Assembly: GCF_022581195.2 (NCBI RefSeq)
Contig: NC_061471.1
Location: 6,138,001-6,202,000 of the forward strand
Reading direction: 5' to 3'
Source of the DNA: Helicoverpa zea
Lineage: Eukaryota; Arthropoda; Insecta; Lepidoptera; Noctuidae
DNA: 64,000 nucleotides
A program made the position numbers and the translations under genes. The stretch's first letter is position 1. The number at the start of each line of letters is the position of its first letter. This document shows positions 1-11,585 of the stretch, piece by piece. Under the pieces are notes generated by a model that did no database searches, was not told the DNA's origin, and saw only the letters and a list, made by a program, of their open reading frames with translations.

Positions 1-2094
1 ACACAAGCAAAAGAAAAATTAACACACCAACTTTTAGCCCCACAATTCGAAAAAAAAAACCATTTCCACTGCATGTTCTAACAAAAACAAGCTCACTTAA
101 GCATAATGACAAAGTATTCGCTGACAACCAAGTAATTCTATCGTCACAACTCATTAAACATACGTAATCATTCTTATCCGTGCTCATAATCTCCCCCGGA
201 TGTATCCGAACATATTCCGTGAAGATAAACCTTGATAAATGCTTATAAGTGTCGAAAAAAATGTCATGACGCCGCGCCGGTAATGAGCGAGTGAACGAAC
301 GACGAATGAACCTTTGTTTATAGTTTGAGTGAGCGAATGAGTGAAGTTTGAGCTTCCTTTTTCGTTTGTGTTGCGGGACTTTGTTTTAATCGGTTTTGAA
401 TGTTGACTGAAATGTGTTGAGGTTCGTTTTGAAGTAACTGCAACTGTTTTATTATAGGTCTGCGTTTTGTTGATTGCGTTGGTTGTCTGTTGAATGCAGT
501 GTAATGTTTTTTCACTTTCTCATTGCAGTTTGTCTCAGCTTTTACACGAATATGTAAACAAATTCGAATCGATTTCTGCTTTTTTCCTTTTGAATTTGTA
601 TTATATCGTATATAAAAAGAAGGTTCTTAGTATAATTGTAAAGGGATCAGTCTTACTACCGTCTCATTAAAGTATTGCTGAAATATAACTATTCTGAATT
701 TAATTTATAACAAGATTTCTTTTTGGGTTTCCCAAAATAACACCACAGAGAAGAAGTCTTGTCTCTGTTTCTTGCCTAGATCTTGATATAACTAGGTATC
801 ATTATAATGAAAATATTGGTCACTTATTATAATGAGAGTGTCCTCTTTTATTTTTGTTCAAATACCTACAATCTTCCGACCTAAAAACAAAATTAAGTTG
901 AAATTACTCACAAAAAAAAACATCAAAAGACTAAATAAAAAAGCGTCGACAACGCGAAGAACATCTCATTTTAATATTATTCCACAAAACTGGCATCAAT
1001 ATTTCATTTAAAAATGCATACACGGACAAATTCGATGCAGCTCCGTGCGTGCTTTATACGGAGGCAATTTCAACCCTCCGCTCACCGCACCCCGCTAACT
1101 ATTTGTCACAAAATATGAAGCCACAAAAATTCATGAAATCGAGGTGGTTCGCCGACTTTCATGCTATTTATATCTCTAGGAGGAAGGAAGAGCGACCGCC
1201 GGCAATTTCGCCGTGTGAAAAATAAATTCAAGCACTCTCCCTTGGCGATTTTTAATCCGAATTTTCTTTTGAATTATGCGATGTACGGCAGTCAGTTGAG
1301 GGCAGATCAATCGTTGTTCTGGTTTGGTTTTGTTGCAGTAAATTGAACTGTATGGTCTGTTCGGAATATATTTTTTGTTTTAATTCGGCCTTAGCGGCGA
1401 GGATTATTATGAATGTGTATTTTATTTTCTTCAAAATATTAAGCTTTCTGCCTTAATTCAGCACTAATACTCGGATTATCGCACATATTTTTTATTTGAT
1501 TATGAAACCGCTACATCTAGTATGCTACGAAAGTTGTAAAGTTGCTACGCCGTAGCCCGTAGTACTCAATCACGTAGGCGTTTTCTACATTGTCGTAGCG
1601 GTTGTAACATAACGTACTAACGATGCTTTTTATTTTCATTTAAATATTACATTGTTTAAAATATTCTTTAAATGAGAACATTATGATTTATACAATTTTA
1701 CCTACTTTACAACATGTTTTATAACAAGTACTGCTCGTTAAGACTTGATAACCTACTTAATTATAACTTTTCTACTGAAATCTTTGCCAGTATGATAAAA
1801 TAAAGTGTTTTTTTATCTACAAGACATATTTTCCTTATGGATTTTTTTATTAAAAAAAAAAAAATACAACAACCATACAAAAATAATCAGCGTGTATATG
1901 AAATTCTACATAAATTCATGAAACTGTTGAATTTGTTCAGTAATGATGGCATGATCACAGGTTTGGCATACAAATGACATATGTTCGAGGTAATTGTACG
2001 GCAGACACGTGAACGATGATTTCATAGCATATGCACATATTATAACTGCTTAGTATATATGTATTGTGCCAATATCTTGATTGTTGTCATTATT
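1..2094. other. AT-rich non-coding DNA, no gene recognised
   Basis: I see no long reading frame, no recognisable protein and no SINE or LINE tail in this stretch. The only local structure is the block at 1505-1610, rich in the hexamer gctacg/cgtagc and bounded by the inverted 9-mers aaccgctac and gtagcggtt (listed separately). Short open frames of about 60 residues here have no recognisable motif and are expected by chance. Confidence 0.5.
1505..1610. repeat. gctacg-rich imperfect inverted repeat, possible MITE remnant
   Basis: The block contains many gctacg or cgtag words on both strands and is bounded by aaccgctac near 1506 and gtagcggtt near 1608, which are reverse complements. A similar gctacg-rich block occurs at 51490-51572. 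I infer a decayed foldback element; no target duplication was identified. Confidence 0.35.
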
Positions 2095-2152
2095 GAGAAA
2101 GTTGAACAGCCGAGACGGCTGATAATCGGCTAGGAGGACATTATCATCATCA
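2095..2152 (+). repeat. 3' tail fragment of a tRNA-derived SINE
   Basis: The segment carries the SINE 3' signature (cagccg..cggctgataatcggctagga followed by cattatcatcatc) that also ends the longer copy at 31273-31815. Only the last 60 bases or so are present, so the copy is strongly 5' truncated. The orientation is plus because the atc-rich tail lies at the high-coordinate end. Confidence 0.6.
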
Positions 2153-5100
2153 ATCATATATATATGCGATAGTTTGTTGGTAGATTTGCTACTCGTCACT
2201 GAAAAACTATTTTGATTTGGCGTCTGGTGTATGTATTTGTACCCAAAAATTCAACGTTGTTGTATCTTCGTTGTCCTTTGTCGATTAATGAGAAGAAAAA
2301 TTACTTTCTTCGACTTATTACTTTTTTTTTTCATTCACATTTTTTGGCAAACCGCAATGACATCGCTGTAGTAATTACCCAGCCAGTATTGAGAGTATCA
2401 ATTTATAGTACGTTTACACATTTGATTGAAACTTATAGAGTGCTTGAGTCAATAAGTACCTTGACATTTCAGAGTCATCAAATCAAATAAATAGATCTAA
2501 TATTTCCTCAGATGCTTTCCGTATTATTATCAGTTAATTAACTACAGGGACTTCTATAAAGATGTAATGAGAAATTCCTGTACTCAAAGGAAATACAATA
2601 TTATATTTGTCAAGGACATGAAAAACCTGCTAATGAAGACTCGAATAGATACATCAAGAAATATATAAACAAAGAAAGATCCTGAAGAAAATATGTATTA
2701 TTATTATTTATATTATCATGAAGACAGTCAAATAAATAATAAGCATTATCGTCAGGCTACAATCTTGAAGGGGATCTTCAGAAGGGTGAATAGAATATGT
2801 GGGAATATGAGTTAGGTGTTCACGCTTATGTCCTACATGGAATATTTATGACATGAGGAATATACTAGTACAAATCGTTTGCTACTTAAAAAACTGCTAT
2901 AAAAATAAAGTGTACTAAATTAGCATTTTATCGTCCTTAAATTATTTAAACCGCTCTCACTTTGGTAAATTTAAACTATCCTCAAATCCTCAAAAACATA
3001 AATAACAAGCACCTAATTTCTCTTTACAAATAATTGGCCATTTTTAATTCACCAGTGCCTACTCCGAAGCACTCATTTCACAACTGAAATTTACAAAGAA
3101 GTAACCGGGCCAAGCAATAAAATTAACTGAAGAAAAACTTACTTTATTACGAATCCCGTCTGAGCTAGCAAAGTGGCGTTGGGACTGGTTATAAGCAAGA
3201 ATTCCGACCTCGGAATACTAAGGAATGTGAATCTCCATGAATTTATAGTGCCACAAGAAACTTCAGGAAGGAACACTACTCCGGATTCGTGGCTTAAAAG
3301 AAAATATAAGCTGAAAATAATAAAATGTCAGCGGCAGGTAAGTTTTTGTGCTAAAAGCGGTGTATCAGTATTTTTTGTTGCTTCTGAGAAAAATCCTTTG
3401 CACTTATTCATGATGTTAAAAAATAAAGACAAAAACAATGTTTCTGTGCTTCCACAAAGATTTATTTTTGTACTGAAAATCAGTGCTCATTTGCACAATT
3501 CCGTTTACAATTCAATTAAAGCCATAAGCCGCAGTGTCATCCCAGCGAAGAGCATTAACCGTATTACGCGCTAAAACTGAGAGACGGCTGATATTAGGGT
3601 ATTTATGTCGATCAGAAAGGCTGTACGCGGCCGGAATATAGCTCCGCTATTATGCAGCTGTGACGTCACTGCTGCTCCCGACAGATAGATGCATTGCTCT
3701 TTTGATTTTGTGACTGAAAATATTTTGAAACGAGTTACAAAAAGGATGAGCTGTTGCCTTAAAAATAATATGGCTTGTGGCTTTTTATCGTGCATATACC
3801 TAAATCACGGATAATTTATTATAGAATCGATAGTAGGCAACTTTGGAAATCGAACGATCTGGAATTATGATTAAAATTCTGTCGAACATATGACACAATT
3901 TTTATTCAATCCACAAACGTATCGAGCAGCCTATAAATATTAACGAGAGCCCATCGGCGCTTACAAATCCGGGGAGCGCAAATGCGTGTACACCACAATA
4001 ATATTTTATTAACAACAACATAATATTTCGCAATAACGTCCCACGCGATTGTCGTGCGATTTTTTTGCGCATCGCAAACAGAACACAATCGGATATCATT
4101 AGGGTTATTTATGTGTATGTCGTGCCGCGGACGCAGCGGGGACGTGACTTCAATTCTCAACGCCCGTTATCTCGGACACTTACTTTTTCCATTGATTGCC
4201 TTTTTTAGATTTTCCTCTCTCCCCTTTTTCCGGCAGTTGTCCCTTGATGTATGGCAGTATTGAAAATAATTTGTCGGTAACGTGGACCGCGTAGGACTGT
4301 TATAATGCGGACAATTATCGGCATTGTCCGCCTACCTAAACGATTGTGTCGTCCAATATTTTTTTCGGGAAGCGTTCGGCCATTTTTCGATCACGTTTTC
4401 AATGTTCTCTCGGTAAAATTGGGTACCACACTTTTGTTATAAAGGGATTGTCAGATAAAAATAATTCGTTAATATCGGATGCTGATGTTTTTATTTTATT
4501 CTCAAGAAAATGGCTTCTTCTTGGAAATCCGAACAGTTTTATCATAATAGAAAGTGTGTAAAGTAGATCTAGTCGTATATCTAGTAAAAATAGGATGCTA
4601 CGAGCTCTTCGTATTTTTGCCTTCAATACTCAATACTTGCTCATTGAGATTCTTGTTACGTTCGATAAAATAGTATTTTTAGAAACCAGCCTGCCTCTGT
4701 CGAACTACATTTTAATGCGACTAAATCGTTCATATAAATAATAAATAACGCTATAAGTTTTAATATTTTGATTGCGGTAATAAACCTTTGTTTAGATTGG
4801 AGATTTGAAATGGTTGTAAATATTCATAAATGGTATAAATAGTAGGTAGGTAGTGGTTATAAATAGTAGATATTTGATATTAAAAATCATTTGCCAGTAT
4901 AGGCTAGCCACTAAAAGTCAGAAGCTCATTCATTCTTCGCCAACATTTATTTGTTTGTAATATCAACATTAACTTATACTCCACAAAATTCATCGTCAGT
5001 CCCACCCGCATCAAACCCTTATATTGTACAAAACGCCGCCACCGAAAGGGCAAGGTGAACCACCTTTTAAATCAATCATTAAATTAAATTCAACGAACAA

Positions 5101-6109
5101 AGCAAAACAAACCAAACTCGCTTAGTATCAACGGATGTAATCAAATTATTGAGAAACGGTCAATTGCTTGAGACACAGCGCAAACAATGAACCAGCCCTT
5201 ACCGATCACAGGCCTTTTGTGACAGCCCTGGCCCGAATGTTAAACGCCGACCGACCCTCAACAAATATAGGCAAATACTAAGAACATTGAAAGTCTTGTT
5301 TGCACAGCAATTCGTAGGACTTTAAAGGTAAAATATCAAAGTAAAATATAAAAAAAAAATTATGTAAAAATGTGGCTTTGCTTACATAAGCAATAATATA
5401 TATATGGATAATAGCCAAAAAGAACAAGGAATAGACAAAATCATCCGTATTATAAAAACTCTCACGCAGCACATTATATGACCGATATTTCGACAGTTTG
5501 AAAAGCATACAACCGCAAACTCTAAACTAAATAGTCCACAACCCAGTAGCTCAAATTTCATAATCTCAACCCAAGAGCCTTTAACGCTCCCCACAAAATA
5601 AAACCTGATTGAAACGAAATCCCTCAAAACCCGGAGAATATGTGACAAATAATGTACGACGCAGGCACCCGACTTAACGTGAAATTCATCAACAAACCCC
5701 GATTAATAAAGGTGATCTTTTACCCGTGATTTTCATCAATCTTGAAGCATTAACATGGTGTCTAGATAGTCTCGGCAGCACTATCCCTGGCGACCTGAAC
5801 AAATGCAGGTGCCTAATTACCAACACGAGGGAACGAGACGGTGATATGGAGATTGGTGGGTTAGAAAAGGAGGGGTAGAGCCAAAGAGTCAATCCGTCAC
5901 TGTCGAATTGGGTAATCTTGTAAGCGAGTGATAAATCCAAGTGAGGCATACAATCCACCATGATTTTTGCGTTTGCTATTATTAAATAGGGGTTGACGTA
6001 TGTCAGATAGCATTTGCACGGTTATACGTTAGGCGTTATCCTGTTTTTGTTTAGCGAAGACTCTTTTTTATTTAGTGTTGAACCTGAAAGTTGGTTAAAG
6101 ACTTGATTA
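2153..6109. other. Unrecognised non-coding DNA
   Basis: No protein family, tRNA head, LINE tail or long inverted repeat could be recognised. The longest open frame (3173-3574, plus, 133 codons) has no motif and a composition typical of random AT-rich DNA, so it is not called. Overlapping short frames on both strands around 3900-4260 are likewise not supported. Confidence 0.45.
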
Positions 6110-6236
6110 GGAGTACGCGCACACTACAAACTTTTAGTCGGCCGATAGTTGGTTTGGGCTCATAAATCAGTATGAAAATGTATGTACACGCGTGACAACA
6201 ATTAGGTATCAGATCGACTAAAAACTTAGATTAAAT
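6110..6236. repeat. MITE with acttttagtcggccgata ends
   Basis: The left end reads acaaacttttagtcggccga (6126-6145) and the right end reads cgactaaaaacttag (about 6216-6230), an imperfect terminal inverted repeat. The same family is seen in the opposite orientation at 36855-36920 and as a longer copy at 38400-38830. The three copies share about 60 bases next to the end, including gtttgggct and cagtat. This fits a short non-autonomous DNA transposon; the superfamily is not determined. Confidence 0.5.
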
Positions 6237-6628
6237 TCACGGCTCTCCAAAAAAAAAAAATTTACAACTTATTATACCCATATAAAATACAGCATAATGA
6301 ATTAATAGACATAATATTCCACAAGCAAATGTGCCTAAATTCACTAGCATCACCTCTCATACACGTCAAAGTAGCATCACGGATTTATCTAGGATATTGG
6401 ACTACATATCTGAGTGCGCTAATTGAGCCTGAGTTACAAAGGTAGATGGGAAAGCATTCCCTGTAAATGCTGTCTAGATTAGGCTTTTGGGTTTAAGCTT
6501 GCTTACAGTCAGAATGGATGTGCGAATTTGAGATTCAAAGCGTAATATCGGGCCTGTTTAGATGGTTAATTTGTTTATTGTTTTTGACAGGAATAATTAT
6601 AAATTAGGTTAAGATTATGTGTAATTGA

Positions 6629-6820
6629 ATTGGCAGTCGTCACGGGTAGTCAGAAGCCAATAAGTCTGACACCAGTCTAACCAAGGGGTATTAGGTTGCC
6701 CGGGTAACTGGGTTGAGGAGGTCAGACAGGCAGTCGCTTCTTGTAAAGCACTAGTACTCAGTTGAAGCCGGTTAGACTGGACCCCAACATGGTTGGGAAA
6801 ACGGCTCGAAATTATGATGA
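6629..6820 (+). repeat. 5'-truncated tRNA-derived SINE (HaSE-like family)
   Basis: The body matches, by eye, the SINE copies at 11213-11585, 23150-23378, 25351-25693 and 49978-50341: ggcagtcgt..acgggtagtcagaag, gcccgggtaactgggttgag, caggcagtcgct, gttagactgg and ccccaacatggttgggaaaa are all present. The tRNA-like head with A and B boxes is missing, so the copy is 5' truncated. It ends in an attatgatga tail on the plus strand. Confidence 0.8.
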
Positions 6821-6846
6821 ATTGTAAATTAGGTTAAGGTTAAGAT

Positions 6847-7159
6847 TCCAAGTTCTGCGTGCTGTGCTGCTGCTGCCGCTGCGGCTGCGGAGAACCTCAA
6901 GCGGCGGAAATATAGTGGCCTTGTCGGAAACTATATTTTCGAACCGTTTGGGGTTGAAACCCTCGGGTCGTGGGGTCCGAATGCCCACATTCTATTTAAA
7001 GATCTTTCTAGGCGACTGGTTGACGCTTCTCGTGACCAGAAGGCTGGCTATTACCTCGGACAAAGAATCAGCATGGCGATCCAACGAGGTAATGCTGCCA
7101 GCCTCTTGGGCACGCTCCCAGTTGACAGCGATGGGGACGAATTTTTTGACGCTTTTTAG
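6847..7159 (+). pseudogene. C-terminal fragment of a retrotransposon-like ORF
   Basis: Reading the frame that ends at the TAG at 7157-7159 gives an alanine-rich start followed by NLKRRKYSGLVGNYIFEPFG, then VETLGSWGPNAH and the terminal motif QRGNAASLLGTLPVDSDG. I know this combination (NLKRRKY..FEPFGVETLG..QRGNAASLLG) as a recurrent C-terminal tail found in many copies in arthropod genomes and associated with non-LTR-type elements; the exact clade is not assigned here. There is no start codon and no upstream reverse-transcriptase domain, so this is a 5'-truncated copy. It is followed by an AT-rich tail and then the 23-bp repeat at 7234-7256. A longer open frame in another phase (6864-7175) is a shadow of this one. 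Confidence 0.6.
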
Positions 7160-7256
7160 TTGTTTGTTTTACTAGGATAGTTTTTGATTTTTATTGTAAA
7201 TATGTATTGTAAATATTAGTATTGTAATTAATAAGGTTAAGATTATGTGTAATTGA

Positions 7257-9509
7257 CATTAATGTGAATTTGGCCTATAGTTAGGTACTGGCTAATGCTT
7301 TATCGATAGACATACTTTAAGCTATAAATACAGAACTGTCTAGAAATACAAGAAATTTGCGAATTATTATATTAATCGTTAAAGCTCACTAAATAAAAGC
7401 TTTTCGACTAATAAAAGCTCACACCCATAAATATCCAAAAACTGCAGTTATCAAAAACAAACGTACATTCGTATTTAAATCGCACTTTTCGTTCTGCTTC
7501 AAAATTTTATTTGCTATGATGTAATTAACAGAATTCCTGATGATCAAAGTTGGGTAGTTTTAAAACTTTTTCGTTTTATGATTCAGTACCGAGTTCGTAG
7601 TTGCAGCGGTTTGCGAATTGAACTTTTAAAAACATAATTATCGTTTGCCGATGTTAACTTGTACGAAAACAACGTTCAAATATCATCGCGTTTGTTTTTG
7701 GATTGGATATTCTCTTAGGAATAGGTAGACTGTGGGGTATTAATAAATGATATAATCGTTTATTTTAATATTATACAAAGCTACTTGCAGAGATTGTTAC
7801 TGGAAAATTACAGTAGGTATTTAGCACACCTGTATTTTTTTAAATTGATGATAACAATTTATCTGATTTAAGATAGAGACTAATAATAATAATGAATTTT
7901 GAAAAACACATTTTTCGCGTTAATGGCATGTATATGCCGATAGAGAATGTATTGTATAAAAACTTCATAAATACTAAACAAGAAATGTTAATCCCTATTT
8001 CCATATTTAATCTACAAGTATATAACAGTTCCTGTTAATCGATGGCTTGTAATGTTTGCGTAGTGAAATGTATTTGTTTATCACAAATACTGAACACTAA
8101 TCCGACCACCTGTTTATAATCCAATAACGCAATGTTGATTATTAATACGCCAAATGAAAAGCAAAGTTACTAAATAGAATATATTTAATTTTACAGATAT
8201 ATTTTCGCATATTTTTATTAAACTATCACTAACGGAACCTGACGTGGTTTTATAAATCGCACACTTAGATCAAAGGGGGTTGACTAGAAAATCTAGAAAT
8301 CTATTTATTTTTCGAGTTCTGCTTACTATGAAATTCCTTAAATGATCACTCATCACCAATAAAACACATTTATATGTTCTGGCTGCGTACAAGAAGCATT
8401 TTTCTACATAGGTACTTAATATAGGTATTTTTTTTTGTGTTTATCTTATATTGGTGTACAATATGTCAGACGGAACTTTAAATTGTATATTTTTAGATAA
8501 AGGAGTGATTTTAAAAATCCTTACTGTAACTTTCGATCGTTTATAATATTAACAGTCTCATCAAATAAAAATCATCAATAATTTATTAGCTCCTACTTTA
8601 TTGGAAGTCAACCCTAAGAAGACACGCCGTTTATCATTTTATCGTAAATTGTGTAAACCGAGACATCAAAGCTGTATCTAAATTATTTAGATCGTTTCAT
8701 CTTTGCCGAAGCGAAACTTTGATGTTCTAACGGTTATACTTATGATTTTTTATTTCTGAAATATTTTTGTTGATTTTATGTAATCTTGCGTCGAGTCATC
8801 AAAGTGTTTAGCGAGGGGTTAAAAATAGGCTCTAATTTTATTTGAAGTGTAATACGTCAATACGTACGTCAATTTTGATACAACATGAGTCCATTTTCAC
8901 ACTTTTGTGTCTTATTATTTCACATCACACGTTGCAACCCTATTCCACAGATTTTTTTAATTTTGTATGTGCATATAGGTGACCTGACCAGTTTGCAATG
9001 CAATTTCTAGTTCAAACTCAGTATATGGAATCCACTGTCACAAAATTAGTACAATCTAATATGAATGAACCTACTAAGCGTTATTAATACCTATTGATTA
9101 TACTCCAAACATTCGATACGCAGTGTATCGAAAACATACCATTCAAAATATTCCGAATATCTGTGTACCAAACACAATAGTATGGAATACTCGCGTATAT
9201 GTCCTCTATAGTAACTAGTTCCCGCTTGAGTAAGTCCAACAATAAATTATATTAGTTGAATGTGTCCAATTCAATAGTATTGTTGAAATACTTACAGTCG
9301 GTAAATCATTGGAAAGTTTTGTTATTGTCTTCGACTAAGAGGTGGTTCGAGTTACAATTTCAAACTTTGTTTTTAAAGTTTCAAGTTGTTTTACTTATTG
9401 GTTGTATTCAATGTTTTAAAGATGATTTCTATTGATTTAAAAAGTTAAGCTGGTTCACCGAGGGTTGCACGCGGTGGGTTGGTCATCGATGTGGTTTAAA
9501 ATTATCGTT
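7257..9509. other. Unrecognised AT-rich non-coding DNA
   Basis: I see no coding sequence, SINE or LINE signature here. A weak inverted pair acatcaaag/ctttgatgt (near 8662 and 8718) is the only local symmetry noticed and is within chance expectation. Confidence 0.45.
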
Positions 9510-9510
9510 A

Positions 9511-9745
9511 TCTATACATATAATAAATCTGTAAAAAAACTGTGTCTGTACATTGAATATATTAAAAAAATAATAATTGGGTGGGGTTTAGAAACAGTAA
9601 TGGAGCACAAATCCAAAAAAAAAAATTTGTCTGTATGTCTGTATGTCTGTATGTCTGTATGTCTGTATGTCTGTTTGTTTGTACACGCTAATCTTTGGAA
9701 CTACTGGACGGATTTCAACGATTTTTTCTTTGTTGTATCAGTATT
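9511..9745 (+). repeat. RTE-like LINE/SINE tail containing an 8-bp microsatellite
   Basis: The unit begins ctatacatataataaatctg, the same start seen at about 63477, and continues through an A-rich tract to an 8-bp microsatellite and then acgctaatctttggaactac and tggacggatttcaacgattt. This order (initial repeat, gtctg/gtttg run, 'gctaatct..gaactactggac.gattt') is the familiar lepidopteran short interspersed unit related to RTE-type elements. Clade assignment is from memory. Confidence 0.55.
9629..9680 (+). repeat. Microsatellite (gtctgtat)n
   Basis: About five perfect copies of the octamer gtctgtat run from 9629 to 9671, decaying to gtctgtttgtttgt. A cruder (gtctgttt)-type run occupies the same relative position in the related copy at about 63590-63620, so the microsatellite is part of the element rather than random. 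Confidence 0.9.
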
Positions 9746-9782
9746 AAGCCTGGTCAACATATAGGCTATAATGTATCTTCGA

Positions 9783-10285
9783 AACTTGAAGACCTGATGC
9801 AGAACACCAACAGACCAACAAAACTATAAGAGATACAAAAATGATGCCATGGCAAAAATTGTTTCATGTGATGAGCATTTTCAGCTGAGATAATAAATTT
9901 TAAGATCTGGAACACCTGATGTGGAACCCCAAGAGCCCAGCTTCTCTGTACCATATACAGGTATGGCGTTTTAGCAAAAGTTGTTCAATTTGATAAGCAC
10001 TTTCTATTGACTTATACAAATTGAAGATCTAAAACACCTGATGTGCAACTCCAGGGGCCCAGCTAGACTATAGCATATAGAACTATGACGTTTTAGCAAA
10101 AGTTATTCAATCTGATAAGCACTCTCTAAAACACCTGATGTGGAACTCCAGGAGCCCAGCTAGACTATAGCATATGAAGACATGACGTTTTAGCAAAAGT
10201 GGTTCAATCTGATAAGCACTCTCTATTGACGTATAAACATCGAAGATCTGGAACACCTGATGTGGAACTTCAAGAGCAATACTGC
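9783..10285 (+). repeat. 122-bp tandem repeat array, about 4-5 units
   Basis: The word cctgatg recurs at 9793, 9915, 10037, 10134 and 10256, giving spacings of 122, 122, 97 and 122. Each unit contains agatctggaacacctgatgt, then ccag(g)agcccagct, atgacgttttagcaaaagt and ttcaatctgataagcact. The fourth interval is 25 bases short because one unit lost its tail between 'actctct' and the next 'aaaacacctg'. Units 3-5 are most alike and unit 1 is most diverged. It abuts the RTE-like tail, so it may be part of, or derived from, a larger element. No coding potential is evident. Confidence 0.85.
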
Positions 10286-10523
10286 ACTTGAAATGTATAG
10301 AAATGAATGTTATGAAATAGGTATGGTGAATTAAAAAAAGTAATTCGTCCGTCTTTTAGATAACCCTAAAATAATGGACACGTATTTTTCTTTTCTCTCT
10401 CTCACAAACAAATAATAACGAAGATGCAACAACGCTTGAATTTTGTGTTAAGTCACTGCTTAGTACAAATTTTACATATCTAGACGTGGCGTCACGAGCC
10501 CCCACTCTCCGACTTTGTTGCGT

Positions 10524-11195
10524 TATATCTCATTATTATTTTGTACTTATGTCTCTTCCATACCTCGGGACTACAGAGTTCCGAATTTTTGGGAGGCAAA
10601 CGTGGGGCCGAAGCCAACACGCTGAAGAAAACTTTAATGAAATGGTGACACAAAACCGATGATTATCCCTTTATATACTATAGAAATGAACCCAAGGACA
10701 ATCCCCGGTTCTGTGCCAAACTATTGCTAACTATGGAGGAAAACTACTTGGGCTATTGTGATGGGATGTTAGTGTACATAGTGTTAGTGTGTTTTACATA
10801 GTTACATGTAAAAATGGCAGGTGGAGACTCGCCACCTCACTTACTGGGCTCCCGGGAACCAGTCACTGAATAGCAACAAGAGGGCAACAGGGACATGAGC
10901 GGCTGAAGGGTGAGGATACCTCGGCGGACTTTAAACGCAGATTACGCGTTCCCTGTGCTTACCATGAGGCACCCACCCTCCGAGCAGGGCTACTAATAGT
11001 GCTCTAGCGACTCCACTCTGGACGGCCAAGCCAAACCAGAGGCGTGAGACCTACCCCCGTCATGGTTCACTCCGACCGGCCGGAGATGGGGGCAGTATAC
11101 TCTCCCTGGAGAACTCAGTATATATAGCCCCGCGGGGTCGCTACTCCCCGTCATCAGCCTCAGATGTCCTGCGGTGCCTATATCTCATTATTATT
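10524..11195. mobile_element. GC-rich retroposed unit flanked by a 17-bp target duplication
   Basis: The 17-mer tatatctcattattatt occurs at 10524-10540 and again at 11179-11195. Between them lies a 638-bp segment that is markedly GC-richer than its surroundings (for example gctcccgggaaccagtcact, ccgaccggccggagatgggg). The right copy of the 17-mer is continuous with the tail of the minus-strand SINE that starts at 11213, so the unit appears to have inserted into that SINE's tail. I recognise pieces of this sequence as recurrent in moth genomes but cannot assign a clade or an encoded protein. Its orientation is undecided. Confidence 0.65.
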
Positions 11196-11585
11196 GTCGT
11201 TATTATCTCAAGAGCCTTTGTCCCAATTATGTTAGGGTCGACTTCCAGTCACGATGCAACTGAGTACCAGTGTTTTACAAGGAGCGACTGCCTATCTGAC
11301 CTCCACAACCCGGTTACCTGCTCAACCCAACACCGCTTGGTAAAACTGGTCAGACTTACTGGCTTCTGACTACCCATAACGACTGCCAAGAATGTTCAAT
11401 GACAGCCGGAACCTACAGTTTAACATCCCCTCCAAATAACGGTCATTGGTATCCAAAATATACGTAGAAAGTACATACGAACTTAGAAAACTTGCATTGG
11501 CAGGCACTTGCCAGACCTGGAATCAAAGACGCACGCTCATATTTGAGAGATTGGTTCTCTACCCACTAAACCACCACGACTTCCA
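11196..11585 (-). repeat. Full-length tRNA-derived SINE (HaSE-like)
   Basis: Reading the minus strand, the element begins with a tRNA-like head (gtggttta..gtgggtagagaacca, a degenerate A box; the B-box region is mutated around 11525-11540) and continues through the body shared with the other copies: ggcagtcgttatgggtagtc, gtaaaacactggtactcag and cataattgggacaaagg. The 3' tail at the low-coordinate end is ataatgag-like and merges with the 17-bp duplication of the unit above. It is the most complete copy of this SINE family here, together with 49978-50341. Confidence 0.8.

Larger units (their letters stand above)
6606..7256. repeat. 23-bp direct repeat bracketing a SINE plus LINE-like remnant
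   Basis: An identical 23-base stretch beginning aggttaagattatgtg occurs at 6606-6628 and at 7234-7256, and a degenerate copy sits between them at about 6831-6848. The repeat brackets the SINE (6629-6820) and the coding remnant (6847-7159). I infer target-site duplication from at least one insertion followed by a second insertion near the same site. Confidence 0.55.

Noticed and set aside
580..860. Possible solo LTR (stretch with ttgggtttcccaaaataaca)
   Set aside because: No matching second LTR, no target duplication and no primer-binding site could be identified.
3173..3574. 133-codon open frame on the plus strand
   Set aside because: No motif, AT-driven composition, and no splice or promoter context; comparable to other chance frames in this AT-rich DNA.
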